DNA of 64,000 nucleotides from an uncultured Prevotellaceae bacterium (GTDB lineage Bacteria > Bacteroidota > Bacteroidia > Bacteroidales > Bacteroidaceae): positions 62,001 to 126,000 of the forward strand of contig CADBHI010000006.1 of assembly GCA_902794405.1 (NCBI GenBank). Reading direction: 5' to 3'. The position numbers and the translations under genes were made by a program. Shown here in pieces: positions 45,238 through 53,870 of the stretch. Every line of letters starts with the position of its first letter. The stretch's first letter is position 1. The notes under the pieces were generated by a model that made no database searches, had not been told where the DNA came from, and saw only the letters and a list, made by a program, of their open reading frames with translations.

Positions 45238-47793
45238 ATGAAGTTAGAAGAAAAACAAGAAATTCTCGGGAATATCGAGGAGTTAATGGATGAGGAGCAG
45301 CAGTCGCTCTTTAGTTTTCAGAATATCTTTGCAATGCTTGTCCTAAACTGGCAGTGGTTCTTCTTATCGCTGTTTATCTTCCTGTGCGGAGCATTGCTTT
45401 ATCTGCGCTATACAGAGCCGGTTTACCAGCTCTCGTCGCGTATGCTCATTAAGGAGGATGATCAGAGAGGACGTCGTTCTTCTCAGATGTTAGCCAATAT
45501 GCAGGATCTTGGATTCATGACCAATTCTGCAGGTATCGATAACGAGATTGAGGTGCTCCAGTCACGTGTTTTGCTTCGCGATGTCGTTCGTGAACTGAAG
45601 CTGTACACAGAGTATCGTACCAACGGCCGTATCCGTGACTTCATTGTTTATGGCAACCAGCCTGTAAATGTTGACCTTGACCCTGCCAGCCTCGACAGCC
45701 TCGACAAGGCGTTGTTGGAGGGCAGCATGATTGGTAGCCTTAATATGCAGATAACTCGGACAGATGAGGGTTATAAGATGGAGGGTAAGGTGTTCAACGG
45801 CGGTAGTGTACAGATAATTTCACGTGTTGTGAAGGCGCTGCCAGCCAGTTTCAAGACGGCTATTGGTACGATGACGCTGACAGAGGCAGCTGGACGTACG
45901 ATGGAAGTGGGTGAAGTGTCGAAAGTAACTTTGGTTCCTCCCATGCAGGTTGCTACCAGATACCTGGGCTCGCTGACTGTAAGTCCTACTTCCAAGATGA
46001 CGGATATTGCAGAAATAACACTGAAGGACAAGAACGTTCGTCGTGGTATGGATTTCCTTCGCCATTTGGCTGAGTGCTATAACCGTCAGGCTAATGCCGA
46101 TAAGAATGAGATAGCCCTTCGTACTGAGGAGTTTATCAACGACCGTATTGAAAAAATCAATGCTGAGCTCGGTACTACCGAAGGCGAACTTGAAAGTTTC
46201 AAGCGTCGCAATGCTGTGACGAACATCTCTGTCGACGCTTCACAGTCGGTGCAGATGTCAAGCCAGTTCTCTACCCGCCTCTCGGAAGCCAACTCACAGA
46301 TTCAGATGCTTGACTATCTGCGTGAGTTCGTCAACAATCCGAAGAACCATAATCAGATTATCCCCTCGAACGTCGGTCTTACTGATGCTGCTTCTACACG
46401 TCTGATTGCTGACTATAACCAGGCTGTTCAGAATCGTAATCGACTGTTGCAGGCTGCCAGTGAGATGGCACCGCAGGTACAGACGCTTAACGCTACCATC
46501 AGCGACCTGCAAGCCAGTATTCAGACAGCTCTGTTGCAGGCACGTCGTTCGGCTGACATTGCCCGTCAGGGTATTCAGTCAGAGTATTCTAAGTATCAGG
46601 GACGTATCTCAAGTGCACCTGTTCAGGAACGTGTGCTGACCCAGATTGGTCGTCAGCAGGATGTGAAGTCGGGCTTGTACCTCATGCTGCTTCAGAAACG
46701 TGAGGAGAACAGTATCTCGCTGGCTGCTACTGCCGATAAGGGTCGTCTGCTCGATGAGCCGCTCATTAATGGTAAGGTAAGTCCTAAGAACGCCATCATT
46801 CTGCTGGCTGCCTTGGTCATAGGCTTCCTGCTGCCCATGCTCGTGCTTTACCTCCTGGCCTTCTTCCGCTATAAGATTGAAGGACACGACGATGTGGCTC
46901 GCCTGACATCGATGCCTATCGTGGCCGACGTTGCCGTTGCAAGCGATAGCGTGAAGAGTGCTGCTGGTATTGTGGTACAGGCAAACAAGAATAATCAGAT
47001 TGATGAGATATTCCGCTCCATGCGTACCAATATCCAGTTCATGCTCAAGGAAAATCAGAAGGTTATTCTCTTTACCTCGTCAACGGCAGGTGAGGGTAAG
47101 ACTTTCAATGCGGCTAACCTCGCCGTATCCTTTGCTTTGCTGGGCAAGAAGGTGGTTCTCTGCGGTCTTGATATTCGTAAGCCGGCTCTGGGTCGTCTCT
47201 TCGGAATCTCTGACCGTAAAGAAGGTATTACCCACCTGCTTAAAATGGATAAGGTGACTGAAGATGCCTTGAATAAGCAGATATGTCCGTCGTTGGTAAA
47301 TGAGAACCTTGACCTGCTGTTGGCTGGTGCCGTACCTCCCAACCCTGCTGAGCTGTTGGCACGCGACTGCTTTGAGCAGACAATCAACCTGCTCCGTGAG
47401 CGTTACGACTATGTGATTCTCGATACTGCTCCTGTGGGTCTGGTTACTGATACGCTGCAGATTGGTCGTGTGGCTGATGTCACCGTCTTCGTATGCCGTG
47501 CTGACTATACCCCGAAGTCAAGCTTCGGCTTGCTGAATACGCTGGCTAAGGAGCAGAAATTGCCTAATCCTTGTGTCGTACTTAACGGCGTTGATATGTC
47601 GAAGCGTAAGTACGGTTACTACTATGGTTACGGCAAGTACGGTAAGTATGGTCGTTATGGCTACGGTCGCTATGGCTATGGCCGTTATGGCTACGGTCGC
47701 TATGGCTATGGCAACTACGGCAACTACGGTCAGTATGGCCGCTATGCCGAGTCACACTATGGATCAAAGGACGACGATTCAATCAAGAAGTAA
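45238..47793 (+). CDS. wzc: Wzc-type tyrosine autokinase / chain-length protein
   Basis: 851 residues. TM1 (about 41-60), a periplasmic Wzz domain with coiled coils, and TM2 (about 522-545; IILLAALVIGFLLPMLVLYL) precede a cytoplasmic BY-kinase domain. That domain has Walker A SSTAGEGKT (about 614-622), Walker A' VVLCGLDIRKPALGRLFG and a Walker B-like VILDTAPVG. The tail (about 790-842) is a Tyr-Gly repeat with 20 tyrosines, the autophosphorylation cluster. The kinase cycles phosphorylation and oligomer state to drive Wza-dependent export. The tail is encoded by near-identical 12-24 base tandem units, so its length may vary between strains. It has its own promoter and abuts the HAD gene directly. 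Confidence 0.95.
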   Translation: MKLEEKQEILGNIEELMDEEQQSLFSFQNIFAMLVLNWQWFFLSLFIFLCGALLYLRYTEPVYQLSSRMLIKEDDQRGRRSSQMLANMQDLGFMTNSAGIDNEIEVLQSRVLLRDVVRELKLYTEYRTNGRIRDFIVYGNQPVNVDLDPASLDSLDKALLEGSMIGSLNMQITRTDEGYKMEGKVFNGGSVQIISRVVKALPASFKTAIGTMTLTEAAGRTMEVGEVSKVTLVPPMQVATRYLGSLTVSPTSKMTDIAEITLKDKNVRRGMDFLRHLAECYNRQANADKNEIALRTEEFINDRIEKINAELGTTEGELESFKRRNAVTNISVDASQSVQMSSQFSTRLSEANSQIQMLDYLREFVNNPKNHNQIIPSNVGLTDAASTRLIADYNQAVQNRNRLLQAASEMAPQVQTLNATISDLQASIQTALLQARRSADIARQGIQSEYSKYQGRISSAPVQERVLTQIGRQQDVKSGLYLMLLQKREENSISLAATADKGRLLDEPLINGKVSPKNAIILLAALVIGFLLPMLVLYLLAFFRYKIEGHDDVARLTSMPIVADVAVASDSVKSAAGIVVQANKNNQIDEIFRSMRTNIQFMLKENQKVILFTSSTAGEGKTFNAANLAVSFALLGKKVVLCGLDIRKPALGRLFGISDRKEGITHLLKMDKVTEDALNKQICPSLVNENLDLLLAGAVPPNPAELLARDCFEQTINLLRERYDYVILDTAPVGLVTDTLQIGRVADVTVFVCRADYTPKSSFGLLNTLAKEQKLPNPCVVLNGVDMSKRKYGYYYGYGKYGKYGRYGYGRYGYGRYGYGRYGYGNYGNYGQYGRYAESHYGSKDDDSIKK

Positions 47794-48216
47794 ATGACAA
47801 TTGCGGTAGATTTCGACGGTACTATTGTTACCCATAAATATCCGGAGATAGGCGAGGAGATTCCCTTTGCCGTTGACACTCTGAAAATGCTGATTCGCGA
47901 CCGCCACAAGATTATCCTGTGGTCGGTACGTGAAGGTAAGCTCCTGGAGGATGCCGTCAATTGGTGCCGTGAGCGCGGTATTGAGTTCTATGCCGTCAAC
48001 CGCGACTACCCTGAAGAGACTTGGGACAATAATCCCCACTTCTCGCGAAAACTGAAAGTCGACGTTTTCATTGACGACCGTAACCTGGGAGGACTTCCCG
48101 ACTGGGGAACTATCTACCACATGATTACCCGTCATCGTAAGTGGCATCACCTCATCGAAGAGGCTGCCAATGCTGATCATTACGAAGCCCCTAAGAGAAA
48201 ATGGTGGCCCTTTTAA
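47794..48216 (+). CDS. HAD-superfamily hydrolase, BT0820 type
   Basis: 140 residues. It begins MTIAVDFDGTIVTHKYPEIG, the HAD motif I (DxDxT with the nucleophile Asp). IILWSVREG supplies motif II, and VFIDDRNLGG the C-terminal acidic pair. The family is named after B. thetaiotaomicron BT0820; no cap domain is evident, and the substrate is unknown. It starts on the base after the wzc stop codon. Position next to a tyrosine kinase invites a phosphatase role, but HAD enzymes of this size usually act on small metabolites, so this is only a possibility. Confidence 0.85.
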   Translation: MTIAVDFDGTIVTHKYPEIGEEIPFAVDTLKMLIRDRHKIILWSVREGKLLEDAVNWCRERGIEFYAVNRDYPEETWDNNPHFSRKLKVDVFIDDRNLGGLPDWGTIYHMITRHRKWHHLIEEAANADHYEAPKRKWWPF

Positions 48217-48239
48217 ATAATTATAATCAAACTTCAATT

Positions 48240-49037
48240 ATGAAAAAGTTAAGTTCTTATGCCCTTTTGGCTCTAACTACATTACTGCTGGCTTCCTGCG
48301 GTAACACCAAGAACATTCCTTATTTCCAGAACAGTAAAGACTTTGTTCCAGAGGAATCAAGATACCTCTATGATGCTCGCATTATGCCAAAGGACCTGCT
48401 GACCATCACGGTAAGTACGGTTAATCCAGAGGCTGCTGCTCCTTTCAACCAGACGGTGCCGACCGCTTTAAACATGTCTACGCGTACCTCATATTCACAG
48501 CCTGCCCTGCAGACTTATCTGGTCGACAATTACGGTTTTATCGAATTCCCCATCATTGGTTCGCTCAATGTGAGCGGCCTTACGAAGTCGGCTTGCGAGA
48601 AGATGATCCACGACAAGATTCAGCCTTATATGAATGCCAATGAGAATCCTGTGGTGACCGTCCGCATGGCTAACTACAAGATTTCGGTTCTTGGTGAGGT
48701 GGCACGTCCGGGTATGTACCAGGTTGGTAACGAGAAAATCAATATCCTTGAGGCACTTGCCCAGGCTGGTGACCTTACTATCTACGGTGTGCGCGACAGT
48801 GTCAAGCTCATTCGTGAAGATGCTACCGGCAAAAAGGAGATTCATTCGCTTAACCTGAATGATGCTAATATCATCAGTTCGCCTTACTACTATCTTCAGC
48901 AGAACGATATTGTGTATGTAGAGCCCAATAAGGTGAAGGCCCGCAACTCTAACATCGGTACCTCTACCACGCTTTGGTTTACGGCTACGAGTATTCTGAT
49001 TTCCCTTACCTCACTCATGTATAATATCCTGAAGTAA
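48240..49037 (+). CDS. wza: Wza-type polysaccharide export lipoprotein
   Basis: 265 residues. The lipoprotein signal ends LLLASC (Cys20). It has a Poly_export domain (DARIMPKDLLTITVSTVNPEA, quoted in part: RIMPKDLLTITVS; LVDNYGFIEFPIIGSLNV) and an SLBB domain (ISVLGEVARPGMYQVGNEKI), plus a hydrophobic C-terminus (FTATSILISLTSLMYNI). It forms the outer-membrane export ring matching Wzc. The start is set by the signal peptide; an upstream in-frame codon overlaps the HAD gene. It follows that gene by 23 bases and is followed five bases later by a small membrane protein. Confidence 0.93.
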   Translation: MKKLSSYALLALTTLLLASCGNTKNIPYFQNSKDFVPEESRYLYDARIMPKDLLTITVSTVNPEAAAPFNQTVPTALNMSTRTSYSQPALQTYLVDNYGFIEFPIIGSLNVSGLTKSACEKMIHDKIQPYMNANENPVVTVRMANYKISVLGEVARPGMYQVGNEKINILEALAQAGDLTIYGVRDSVKLIREDATGKKEIHSLNLNDANIISSPYYYLQQNDIVYVEPNKVKARNSNIGTSTTLWFTATSILISLTSLMYNILK

Positions 49038-49042
49038 AAGCA

Positions 49043-49240
49043 ATGGCAGAACAGAATCAAGAACACCAGCACCACCACCATCATCATCATCACAAGCGTG
49101 ACGGTGCTTCGCTTTTTAAGGAAAAAAGTCTGAATGCCATTAAGCGGAATCGGATTATCGAAAAGTGGCTTAAAATAGCACTCTATTGTGTGGCCGTACT
49201 TATGGGTTTGCTTGTTGTCTTGGCTTACCTGTTTGGCTAA
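49043..49240 (+). CDS. Small single-pass membrane protein with polyhistidine head
   Basis: 65 residues. Residues 1-18 hold a His-Gln-His8 run (EHQHHHHHHHHKRDG). A basic amphipathic stretch (KEKSLNAIKRNRIIEKWLK) and one transmembrane helix at the C-terminus (IALYCVAVLMGLLVVLAYLF) follow. The gene sits between wza and the Memo/AMMECR1 gene with gaps of five and one bases, so it is a real member of the operon. The short tail after the helix implies the His-rich end faces the cytoplasm. No family is recognised. Metal binding is the obvious property of such a run, but a role is unknown. Confidence 0.75.
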   Translation: MAEQNQEHQHHHHHHHHKRDGASLFKEKSLNAIKRNRIIEKWLKIALYCVAVLMGLLVVLAYLFG

Positions 49241-49241
49241 T

Positions 49242-50708
49242 ATGGTTCCAGACGAGGGTGTGTCAAAGCCAAAGATAAGACCTGCCACTCAGGCAGGTCG
49301 CTTCTATGAGGCTAACCCTCAAGTGCTTAGTCATGAGGTAGACAGTTTCCTGAATCTACACATTAAGAAGTCATCCTTTGATCAGGTGGCGGCACTCATT
49401 GTGCCCCATGCAGGCTATTATTTCTCGGGTAATGTAGCAGCTTCAGCTTATGCCACCATTAATCCAGAGCGGAAATACAAGCGTATCTTCCTGCTCGGTC
49501 CCAGCCACCATGCTTGGCTCGATGGCGCATCGGTCAATACTGAGGCCGACTATTACGCCACACCATTGGGCAATGTGAAGGTGGACTGTGAGACGGCGAG
49601 ACAACTGATTGAGGCAGACAACGTCTTTTCTTATCGTCCGGAAGCCCACAATCGCGAACATTGCTTAGAGGTGCAGCTGCCCTTCTTGCAATGCCGTTTC
49701 CGCGAGGTGCCACCCATCGTTCCTGTCATTATCTCTACCAATGACTACTCTAAGCTACAGCGCATGGCTGAGGTGCTGAAGCCCTATTTCACGGGAGAAA
49801 ATCTTTTCATCGTTAGTAGCGACTTCTCGCATTATCCTTCCTACAGCAATGCCTGTGCAGTAGATGCCAAGACAGGGAAGGCCGTCGAGAGTGGCGATGT
49901 AGAGCAGTTTATTTCTGCCATTCAGGAAAACGCCAAGAGCAACATCCGCAATCTGGAAACGAGTGCTTGTGGAGCCTTTCCTATTATTACATTGATGCTG
50001 ATGCTTGACAGCCAGTATGAGGTCAAGCATCTGATGTACCAGAACTCTGGCGACATTGACAACCACGATCCAAGCCGAGTCGTTGGTTATCATTCGTTTG
50101 CCATCCTGCGTCATGAAAAGGGTTTTTCACTGTCTGAAGAAGATAAGCGCATCCTGAAACAGATAGCCTACGATAGTATTCGTGACAGTCTTGACCACCC
50201 ATCATCCATCACCCATCACCCTTCTTGCGTCCCTTCGGTAGCAAGCGTCCTTCGGCCGAGCGCACCCGTCACCACTCACCCTTCATTCAACCAAAAGTGC
50301 GGCGCTTTCGTCTCCCTTCATAAGAAAGGACAGTTGCGAGGCTGCATCGGACATTTCGGTGAGGATGTTCCTCTTTACAAGATTGTAGCCGAGATGGCAC
50401 GGGCAGCTGCTTTCGAAGACCCGCGTTTCCTGCCGCTGCGTCGAGAAGAACTGAGTGAGATTGACATCGAGATTTCCGTCCTTACACCGATGCGTCGCAT
50501 CAAAAGCCTCGATGAGTTCCAGCTTCATCGTCATGGCATCTATATCCGCAAAGGTCGTCGCAGTGGTACTTTCTTGCCACAGGTAGCCGACGAGGTAAAC
50601 TGGACCAAGGAAGAGTTCGTTGCTCATTGCTCACGCGACAAGGCTGGTCTCGGTTGGGACGGCTGGCGCGATGCCGAACTCTACGTCTACGAAGCCATAG
50701 TATTCTGA
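49242..50708 (+). CDS. AmmeMemoRadiSam proteins B and A fused (Memo plus AMMECR1)
   Basis: 488 residues. Residues about 10-290 form a Memo-like domain with the metal-site His residues in LIVPHAGYYFSG, LLGPSHHAW and SSDFSHYPSYS. Residues about 352-488 form an AMMECR1 domain (CGAFVSLHKKGQLRGCIGHF, RAAAFEDPRFLPL, and the ...KAGLGWDGWRDAELYVYEA end). The family is tied to an adjacent radical-SAM protein of unknown chemistry. The linker (about 318-349) carries an in-frame repeat of CACCCATCACCC type. The start at 49242 was chosen because the Memo domain begins right after; the upstream extension overlaps the polyhistidine gene. Confidence 0.92.
   Translation: MVPDEGVSKPKIRPATQAGRFYEANPQVLSHEVDSFLNLHIKKSSFDQVAALIVPHAGYYFSGNVAASAYATINPERKYKRIFLLGPSHHAWLDGASVNTEADYYATPLGNVKVDCETARQLIEADNVFSYRPEAHNREHCLEVQLPFLQCRFREVPPIVPVIISTNDYSKLQRMAEVLKPYFTGENLFIVSSDFSHYPSYSNACAVDAKTGKAVESGDVEQFISAIQENAKSNIRNLETSACGAFPIITLMLMLDSQYEVKHLMYQNSGDIDNHDPSRVVGYHSFAILRHEKGFSLSEEDKRILKQIAYDSIRDSLDHPSSITHHPSCVPSVASVLRPSAPVTTHPSFNQKCGAFVSLHKKGQLRGCIGHFGEDVPLYKIVAEMARAAAFEDPRFLPLRREELSEIDIEISVLTPMRRIKSLDEFQLHRHGIYIRKGRRSGTFLPQVADEVNWTKEEFVAHCSRDKAGLGWDGWRDAELYVYEAIVF
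50195..50286. repeat. In-frame repeat in the Memo-AMMECR1 linker
   Basis: Starts with CACCCATCATCCATCACCC units (same family as 13228-13288). It then carries two GCGTCC(C)TTCGG units and closes with further CACCC/TTCA units. Translated as DHPSSITHHPSC and onwards to TTHPSF. Confidence 0.85.
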
Positions 50709-50723
50709 GTTAAGAATTATTTT

Positions 50724-51590
50724 ATGGTGGAGTGCAGGTATTATCAGAAGCTTGAGGGTGGGGTAGTGGAGTGTCTGCTCTGTCCCCATCATTGTCGTAT
50801 TACCGATGGCAAGACGGGTATTTGCGGTAGTCGTCGTAACCACGCTGGAAGACTCATCAGCGAGGTCTATGCCAAGCCTTGTTCATTAGCCATCGACCCG
50901 ATAGAGAAGAAACCGCTTTATCATTTCCATCCTGGCACTAAGTGCCTGTCGATAGCCTGTACGGGCTGCAACTTCCGCTGCCTCAATTGCCAGAACCACG
51001 ATATCTCTCAGGCCTCTCCCCATGAGGTTGGCCATTATAATCTCCAACCAAACGATGTCGTTGCTCTTTGTCTGAAACACCAGTGTCCAGGCATTGCTTA
51101 CACGTATACCGAACCCCTCACCTATATAGAGTACATCGCCGACACGGCCCGTCTGGCACACGATGCTGGCTTGTGGAATATCCTCGTTACGGCGGGCTAT
51201 GTCTGTCAGCAGCCCTTAGCCAATCTTCTGCCTTTCATCGATGCTGCCAACATCGATTTGAAGTCGTTCAGCGACGACATCTACCGTAAAGTCAGTGGTG
51301 GCAGGCTCTCAACGGTGCTCGACACGATTCTGGCCATGAAGCAGGCTGGCGTGTGGATAGAACTGACCAATCTCGTCATACCGACGGTGAACGATGATAT
51401 GGAAATGATACGTCGCATGTGCCGATGGCTTGTTGACAACGGCCTTGCCGATGCGCCGCTCCATTTCAGCCGCTTCTTCCCACGTTATAAGATGAACGAT
51501 ATTCCCCCAACACCACTTCATACACTACAGGCCGCCAAACAGGTGGCGCTCGAAGAGGGGTTGAGGAACGTATATTTAGGAAACGTATAG
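50724..51590 (+). CDS. amrS: AmmeMemoRadiSam radical SAM protein, short C-terminus
   Basis: 288 residues. An N-terminal Cys-rich segment (CLLCPHHCRITDGKTGICGSR) precedes the radical SAM cluster motif CNFRCLNC (CxxxCxxC). Family text is KPCSLAIDPIEKKPLYHFHPG and FSRFFPRYKMND. It uses a [4Fe-4S] cluster and S-adenosylmethionine to start radical chemistry, with substrate unknown. Compared with the usual length of about 330 it stops at VYLGNV, where the family normally continues into a Cys-containing tail. So it is either a natural short form or a truncated one. It follows the Memo-AMMECR1 gene by 15 bases and completes that system. Confidence 0.93.
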   Translation: MVECRYYQKLEGGVVECLLCPHHCRITDGKTGICGSRRNHAGRLISEVYAKPCSLAIDPIEKKPLYHFHPGTKCLSIACTGCNFRCLNCQNHDISQASPHEVGHYNLQPNDVVALCLKHQCPGIAYTYTEPLTYIEYIADTARLAHDAGLWNILVTAGYVCQQPLANLLPFIDAANIDLKSFSDDIYRKVSGGRLSTVLDTILAMKQAGVWIELTNLVIPTVNDDMEMIRRMCRWLVDNGLADAPLHFSRFFPRYKMNDIPPTPLHTLQAAKQVALEEGLRNVYLGNV

Positions 51591-51632
51591 GAATTCACGC
51601 GTATGTTATTACAATAAAAAAAGTTACAGCTT

Positions 51633-52295
51633 ATGATTGACAAAATCAAATACGGAATTTACCCAAATCCGAAGCCCGATGAAGAGGGCAACACCACTTA
51701 CCAGGTGCGTCACACCCCAGAAGGCACAATGAACGAGAAGGCCTTCCTGTCCCACTTGAAGTATCACAACACCTACAACACGACGGTGATGCAGTCGTCG
51801 CTCATCGTGCTGAAGGACGAAATTATCGAACAGCTGAAGGCCAACCGCCGTTTCCGCATCGATGGCCTCGGCACCTTCCAGATGAAGGTGGGGCTGAAGA
51901 TGAAGTACGACGAGGAGGGCAATCCCCTAAAACCGCACTACACCGATCCCAACCAGATTACGGCCAACGACGTGGAGGTGCAGGGAGTGTCGTTCACGCC
52001 TGACCCCAGCTTCGTCAAGGAACTGAAAGAGAACACCACAACCCGCAACAAATTCGGAAGAGGGGCAGCAGGCAGGAATAAACCCTACACCCGCGAACAA
52101 ATCATCAGTTTCCTCGACGAATACCTCAAGGAACACCATTCCATCACTCGCCGCCAGATGGAACGTGCGCTGAACATCACCACCTATCGGGCCCAGAAAT
52201 GGCTCGACGACCTGACGGCTGAGGAGTTCTCGAAATACTACTCCAAGAAGCAGGGAACTACCTATGTCTACTATCGCTACGGATGGGAAGGATGA
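51633..52295 (+). CDS. HU-like DNA-binding protein with C-terminal helical domain
   Basis: 220 residues. Residues about 1-125 match the HU-HIG (Bacteroidetes HU-family) fold: KIKYGIYPNPKPDEEGNTTY, SSLIVLKDEIIEQLKANRRF and RIDGLGTFQMKVG. A Gly/Arg-rich hinge leads to a helical domain (about 145-200) that looks like a winged helix or helix-turn-helix (TREQIISFLDEYLKEHHSIT, RRQMERALNITTYRAQKWL). It probably bends or bridges DNA. In Bacteroidales such genes often accompany VapE-type genes in accessory cassettes, as here, where it converges on the vapE-like gene across a shared terminator. Confidence 0.85.
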   Translation: MIDKIKYGIYPNPKPDEEGNTTYQVRHTPEGTMNEKAFLSHLKYHNTYNTTVMQSSLIVLKDEIIEQLKANRRFRIDGLGTFQMKVGLKMKYDEEGNPLKPHYTDPNQITANDVEVQGVSFTPDPSFVKELKENTTTRNKFGRGAAGRNKPYTREQIISFLDEYLKEHHSITRRQMERALNITTYRAQKWLDDLTAEEFSKYYSKKQGTTYVYYRYGWEG

Positions 52296-52322
52296 CCTCA
52301 TAATTGAGAATTGACAAATAAG

Positions 52323-52385
52323 AAAATTGCTCCGCCATCAGCTATAAGTCTCTGTCTTTCAGCTGAATGATGACGGAGCAATTTT
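52323..52385. terminator. Bidirectional terminator between HU-like and vapE-like genes
   Basis: Arms AAAATTGCTCCG (52323-52334) and CGGAGCAATTTT (52374-52385) are complementary, with further partial pairing inside. A-rich and T-rich flanks allow termination from both sides. Confidence 0.8.
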
Positions 52386-52409
52386 TATGCTTCTCACTTT
52401 CGAAAATCA

Positions 52410-53768
52410 TCACTCTTCACTTCTGATCTTCACAAGGTATCCATCTGTGTCGTGATGACCCACCCGCTTCACACCTAACCGTGTCATCGAGCGACCGAAG
52501 CTGTTGGTGGTCACACGCTCCATCGTCTTCTTCGCGTGCTTGCTCAGTTCACGAATCATCTCGGCTCCGCTCATGAACACACCCTCACTTTCCTGCTGCG
52601 GAATTGTGAAGTGCTGCAAGAAAAGTTGCTCCACGTCGTCGAGCACGTAGTACTCCTTGTTGTGACGTTCCATCTCTGCCTCTTCCTCCTTCGAGAACCA
52701 GTGGGGCAGGTGTAGCTCCTCCACCTCGTGCAGCACCTGGGCATAGAGCTGGTCGTGACAGATGCCTTCTGCGTTGATCATGCCGTCGGGCTCTAAGACT
52801 AAGAATCGGCGTGAACCCGTGCGGTCTGTCAGCACATGACGTTCGTTGGTGGTGCCAACGAACGAGGCAATCCGAGGCAGATGGTTGAAGTTTTTCTTGT
52901 AGGCTCCAATGAAACTCGGCTTCGTCGTCTGCATCATTGACTTCAGCTCAGGCATCTTCTTTTGTCCGATTTTCTCAAACTCGTCCAGACTTACCAACGC
53001 AAACTCCACCATCTTACGATAGGCGTTGCCCTTGGCCTTCAGGTTGAAGTCGTCCGTATAGTAGTCAGCAATCTCCCGGGGCAGCATCGAGGCGAAGAAC
53101 GTGCTCTTGCCCAAACCCTGCTGCTGACTCACGAGTAGCAGCATCACCGAATTGGCATGATGACTGTCAGTCCCTAACCACTGGGCGACAACGGCGCGGA
53201 GCCAGATGCGCACCATCTGCTGACAGTAGTCCGATTGACTGATGCGGCGGGCAAAGTCGCCAATGTGGTCCGTCTTGCCATCCCACTGCCCGCGTACCTT
53301 GTTAAGATACTCGCGTACAGGATGATAGTCCACCGCCAAATCGCTTTCCACACGCTGGCGTACATAGCTGGAAAGACAAAAAATCTCGCCGTCGTCCTGA
53401 ATCCGGCAGTTGATGGAGTTCATCTGCCTGTTGTCCACCAATTTCCATCCGTCGGAACCACCTTTCCGCCGATATTCATAGAGGTCGCGCACAATGTTAT
53501 GACGAAACTCGAAGTTCTCCATCACAAACTGCGCCATGTCGTGAACAGGCTGCAGCATGGCCTGCTGCCGCTCCTCGTAGCGGTTTTTGGACTTCGCTGT
53601 CGAACCTTTTTCCTGCTCCTTAACGGATTCAGTTTCCGCTTTCATCCGCTCCAAGTCACACTCCACCTGTTTCAGTCGCTCCAAGAGCAGATTCTCCTGC
53701 TCCTTCTGTGTGTTAACATCCTTAGAATGTCTCCACACCTTTTTCGAAAAATAGTCAAATATTCTCAT
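52410..53768 (-). CDS. VapE-type P-loop ATPase (primase-associated helicase-like)
   Basis: 452 residues. A charged coiled N-terminus (about 15-75) is followed by a VapE/D5-like ATPase core with Walker A SQQQGLGKSTFF, Walker B ALVSLDEFEKI and a sensor-like FVGTTNERHVLTDRTGSRRF (arginine residues typical of the family). The C-terminal part (about 370-450) resembles DUF3874. Such proteins belong to phage-like replication modules and integrated elements; here no primase domain is attached. The promoter (53790-53797) is close to the ATG. Upstream lies a 22-bp-period repeat array. Likely part of a mobile cassette or its remnant. Confidence 0.85.
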   Translation of the reverse strand: MRIFDYFSKKVWRHSKDVNTQKEQENLLLERLKQVECDLERMKAETESVKEQEKGSTAKSKNRYEERQQAMLQPVHDMAQFVMENFEFRHNIVRDLYEYRRKGGSDGWKLVDNRQMNSINCRIQDDGEIFCLSSYVRQRVESDLAVDYHPVREYLNKVRGQWDGKTDHIGDFARRISQSDYCQQMVRIWLRAVVAQWLGTDSHHANSVMLLLVSQQQGLGKSTFFASMLPREIADYYTDDFNLKAKGNAYRKMVEFALVSLDEFEKIGQKKMPELKSMMQTTKPSFIGAYKKNFNHLPRIASFVGTTNERHVLTDRTGSRRFLVLEPDGMINAEGICHDQLYAQVLHEVEELHLPHWFSKEEEAEMERHNKEYYVLDDVEQLFLQHFTIPQQESEGVFMSGAEMIRELSKHAKKTMERVTTNSFGRSMTRLGVKRVGHHDTDGYLVKIRSEE

Positions 53769-53789
53769 AGCATTAATGTTTTAACGCTG

Positions 53790-53820
53790 CAAAGGTAATG
53801 CAAAATCCACTCGATTCCAA
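53790..53820 (-). promoter_or_regulatory. Promoter of the vapE-like gene
   Basis: Minus strand: TTG at 53818-53820 and TACCTTTG at 53790-53797, spacing 20; the ATG is at 53768. The repeat array begins about 50 bases upstream of it. Confidence 0.72.
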
Positions 53821-53870
53821 GGGTTCGACCATAGAAATCTGTTGAAATAAATCACAGTTTTTTCATGCCA

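Noticed and set aside
47600..47765. Tyr-Gly coding repeat in wzc as one of the inserted elements
   Set aside because: It encodes the expected autophosphorylation tail, in the expected place, and shows no palindrome; it is a coding repeat under protein selection.
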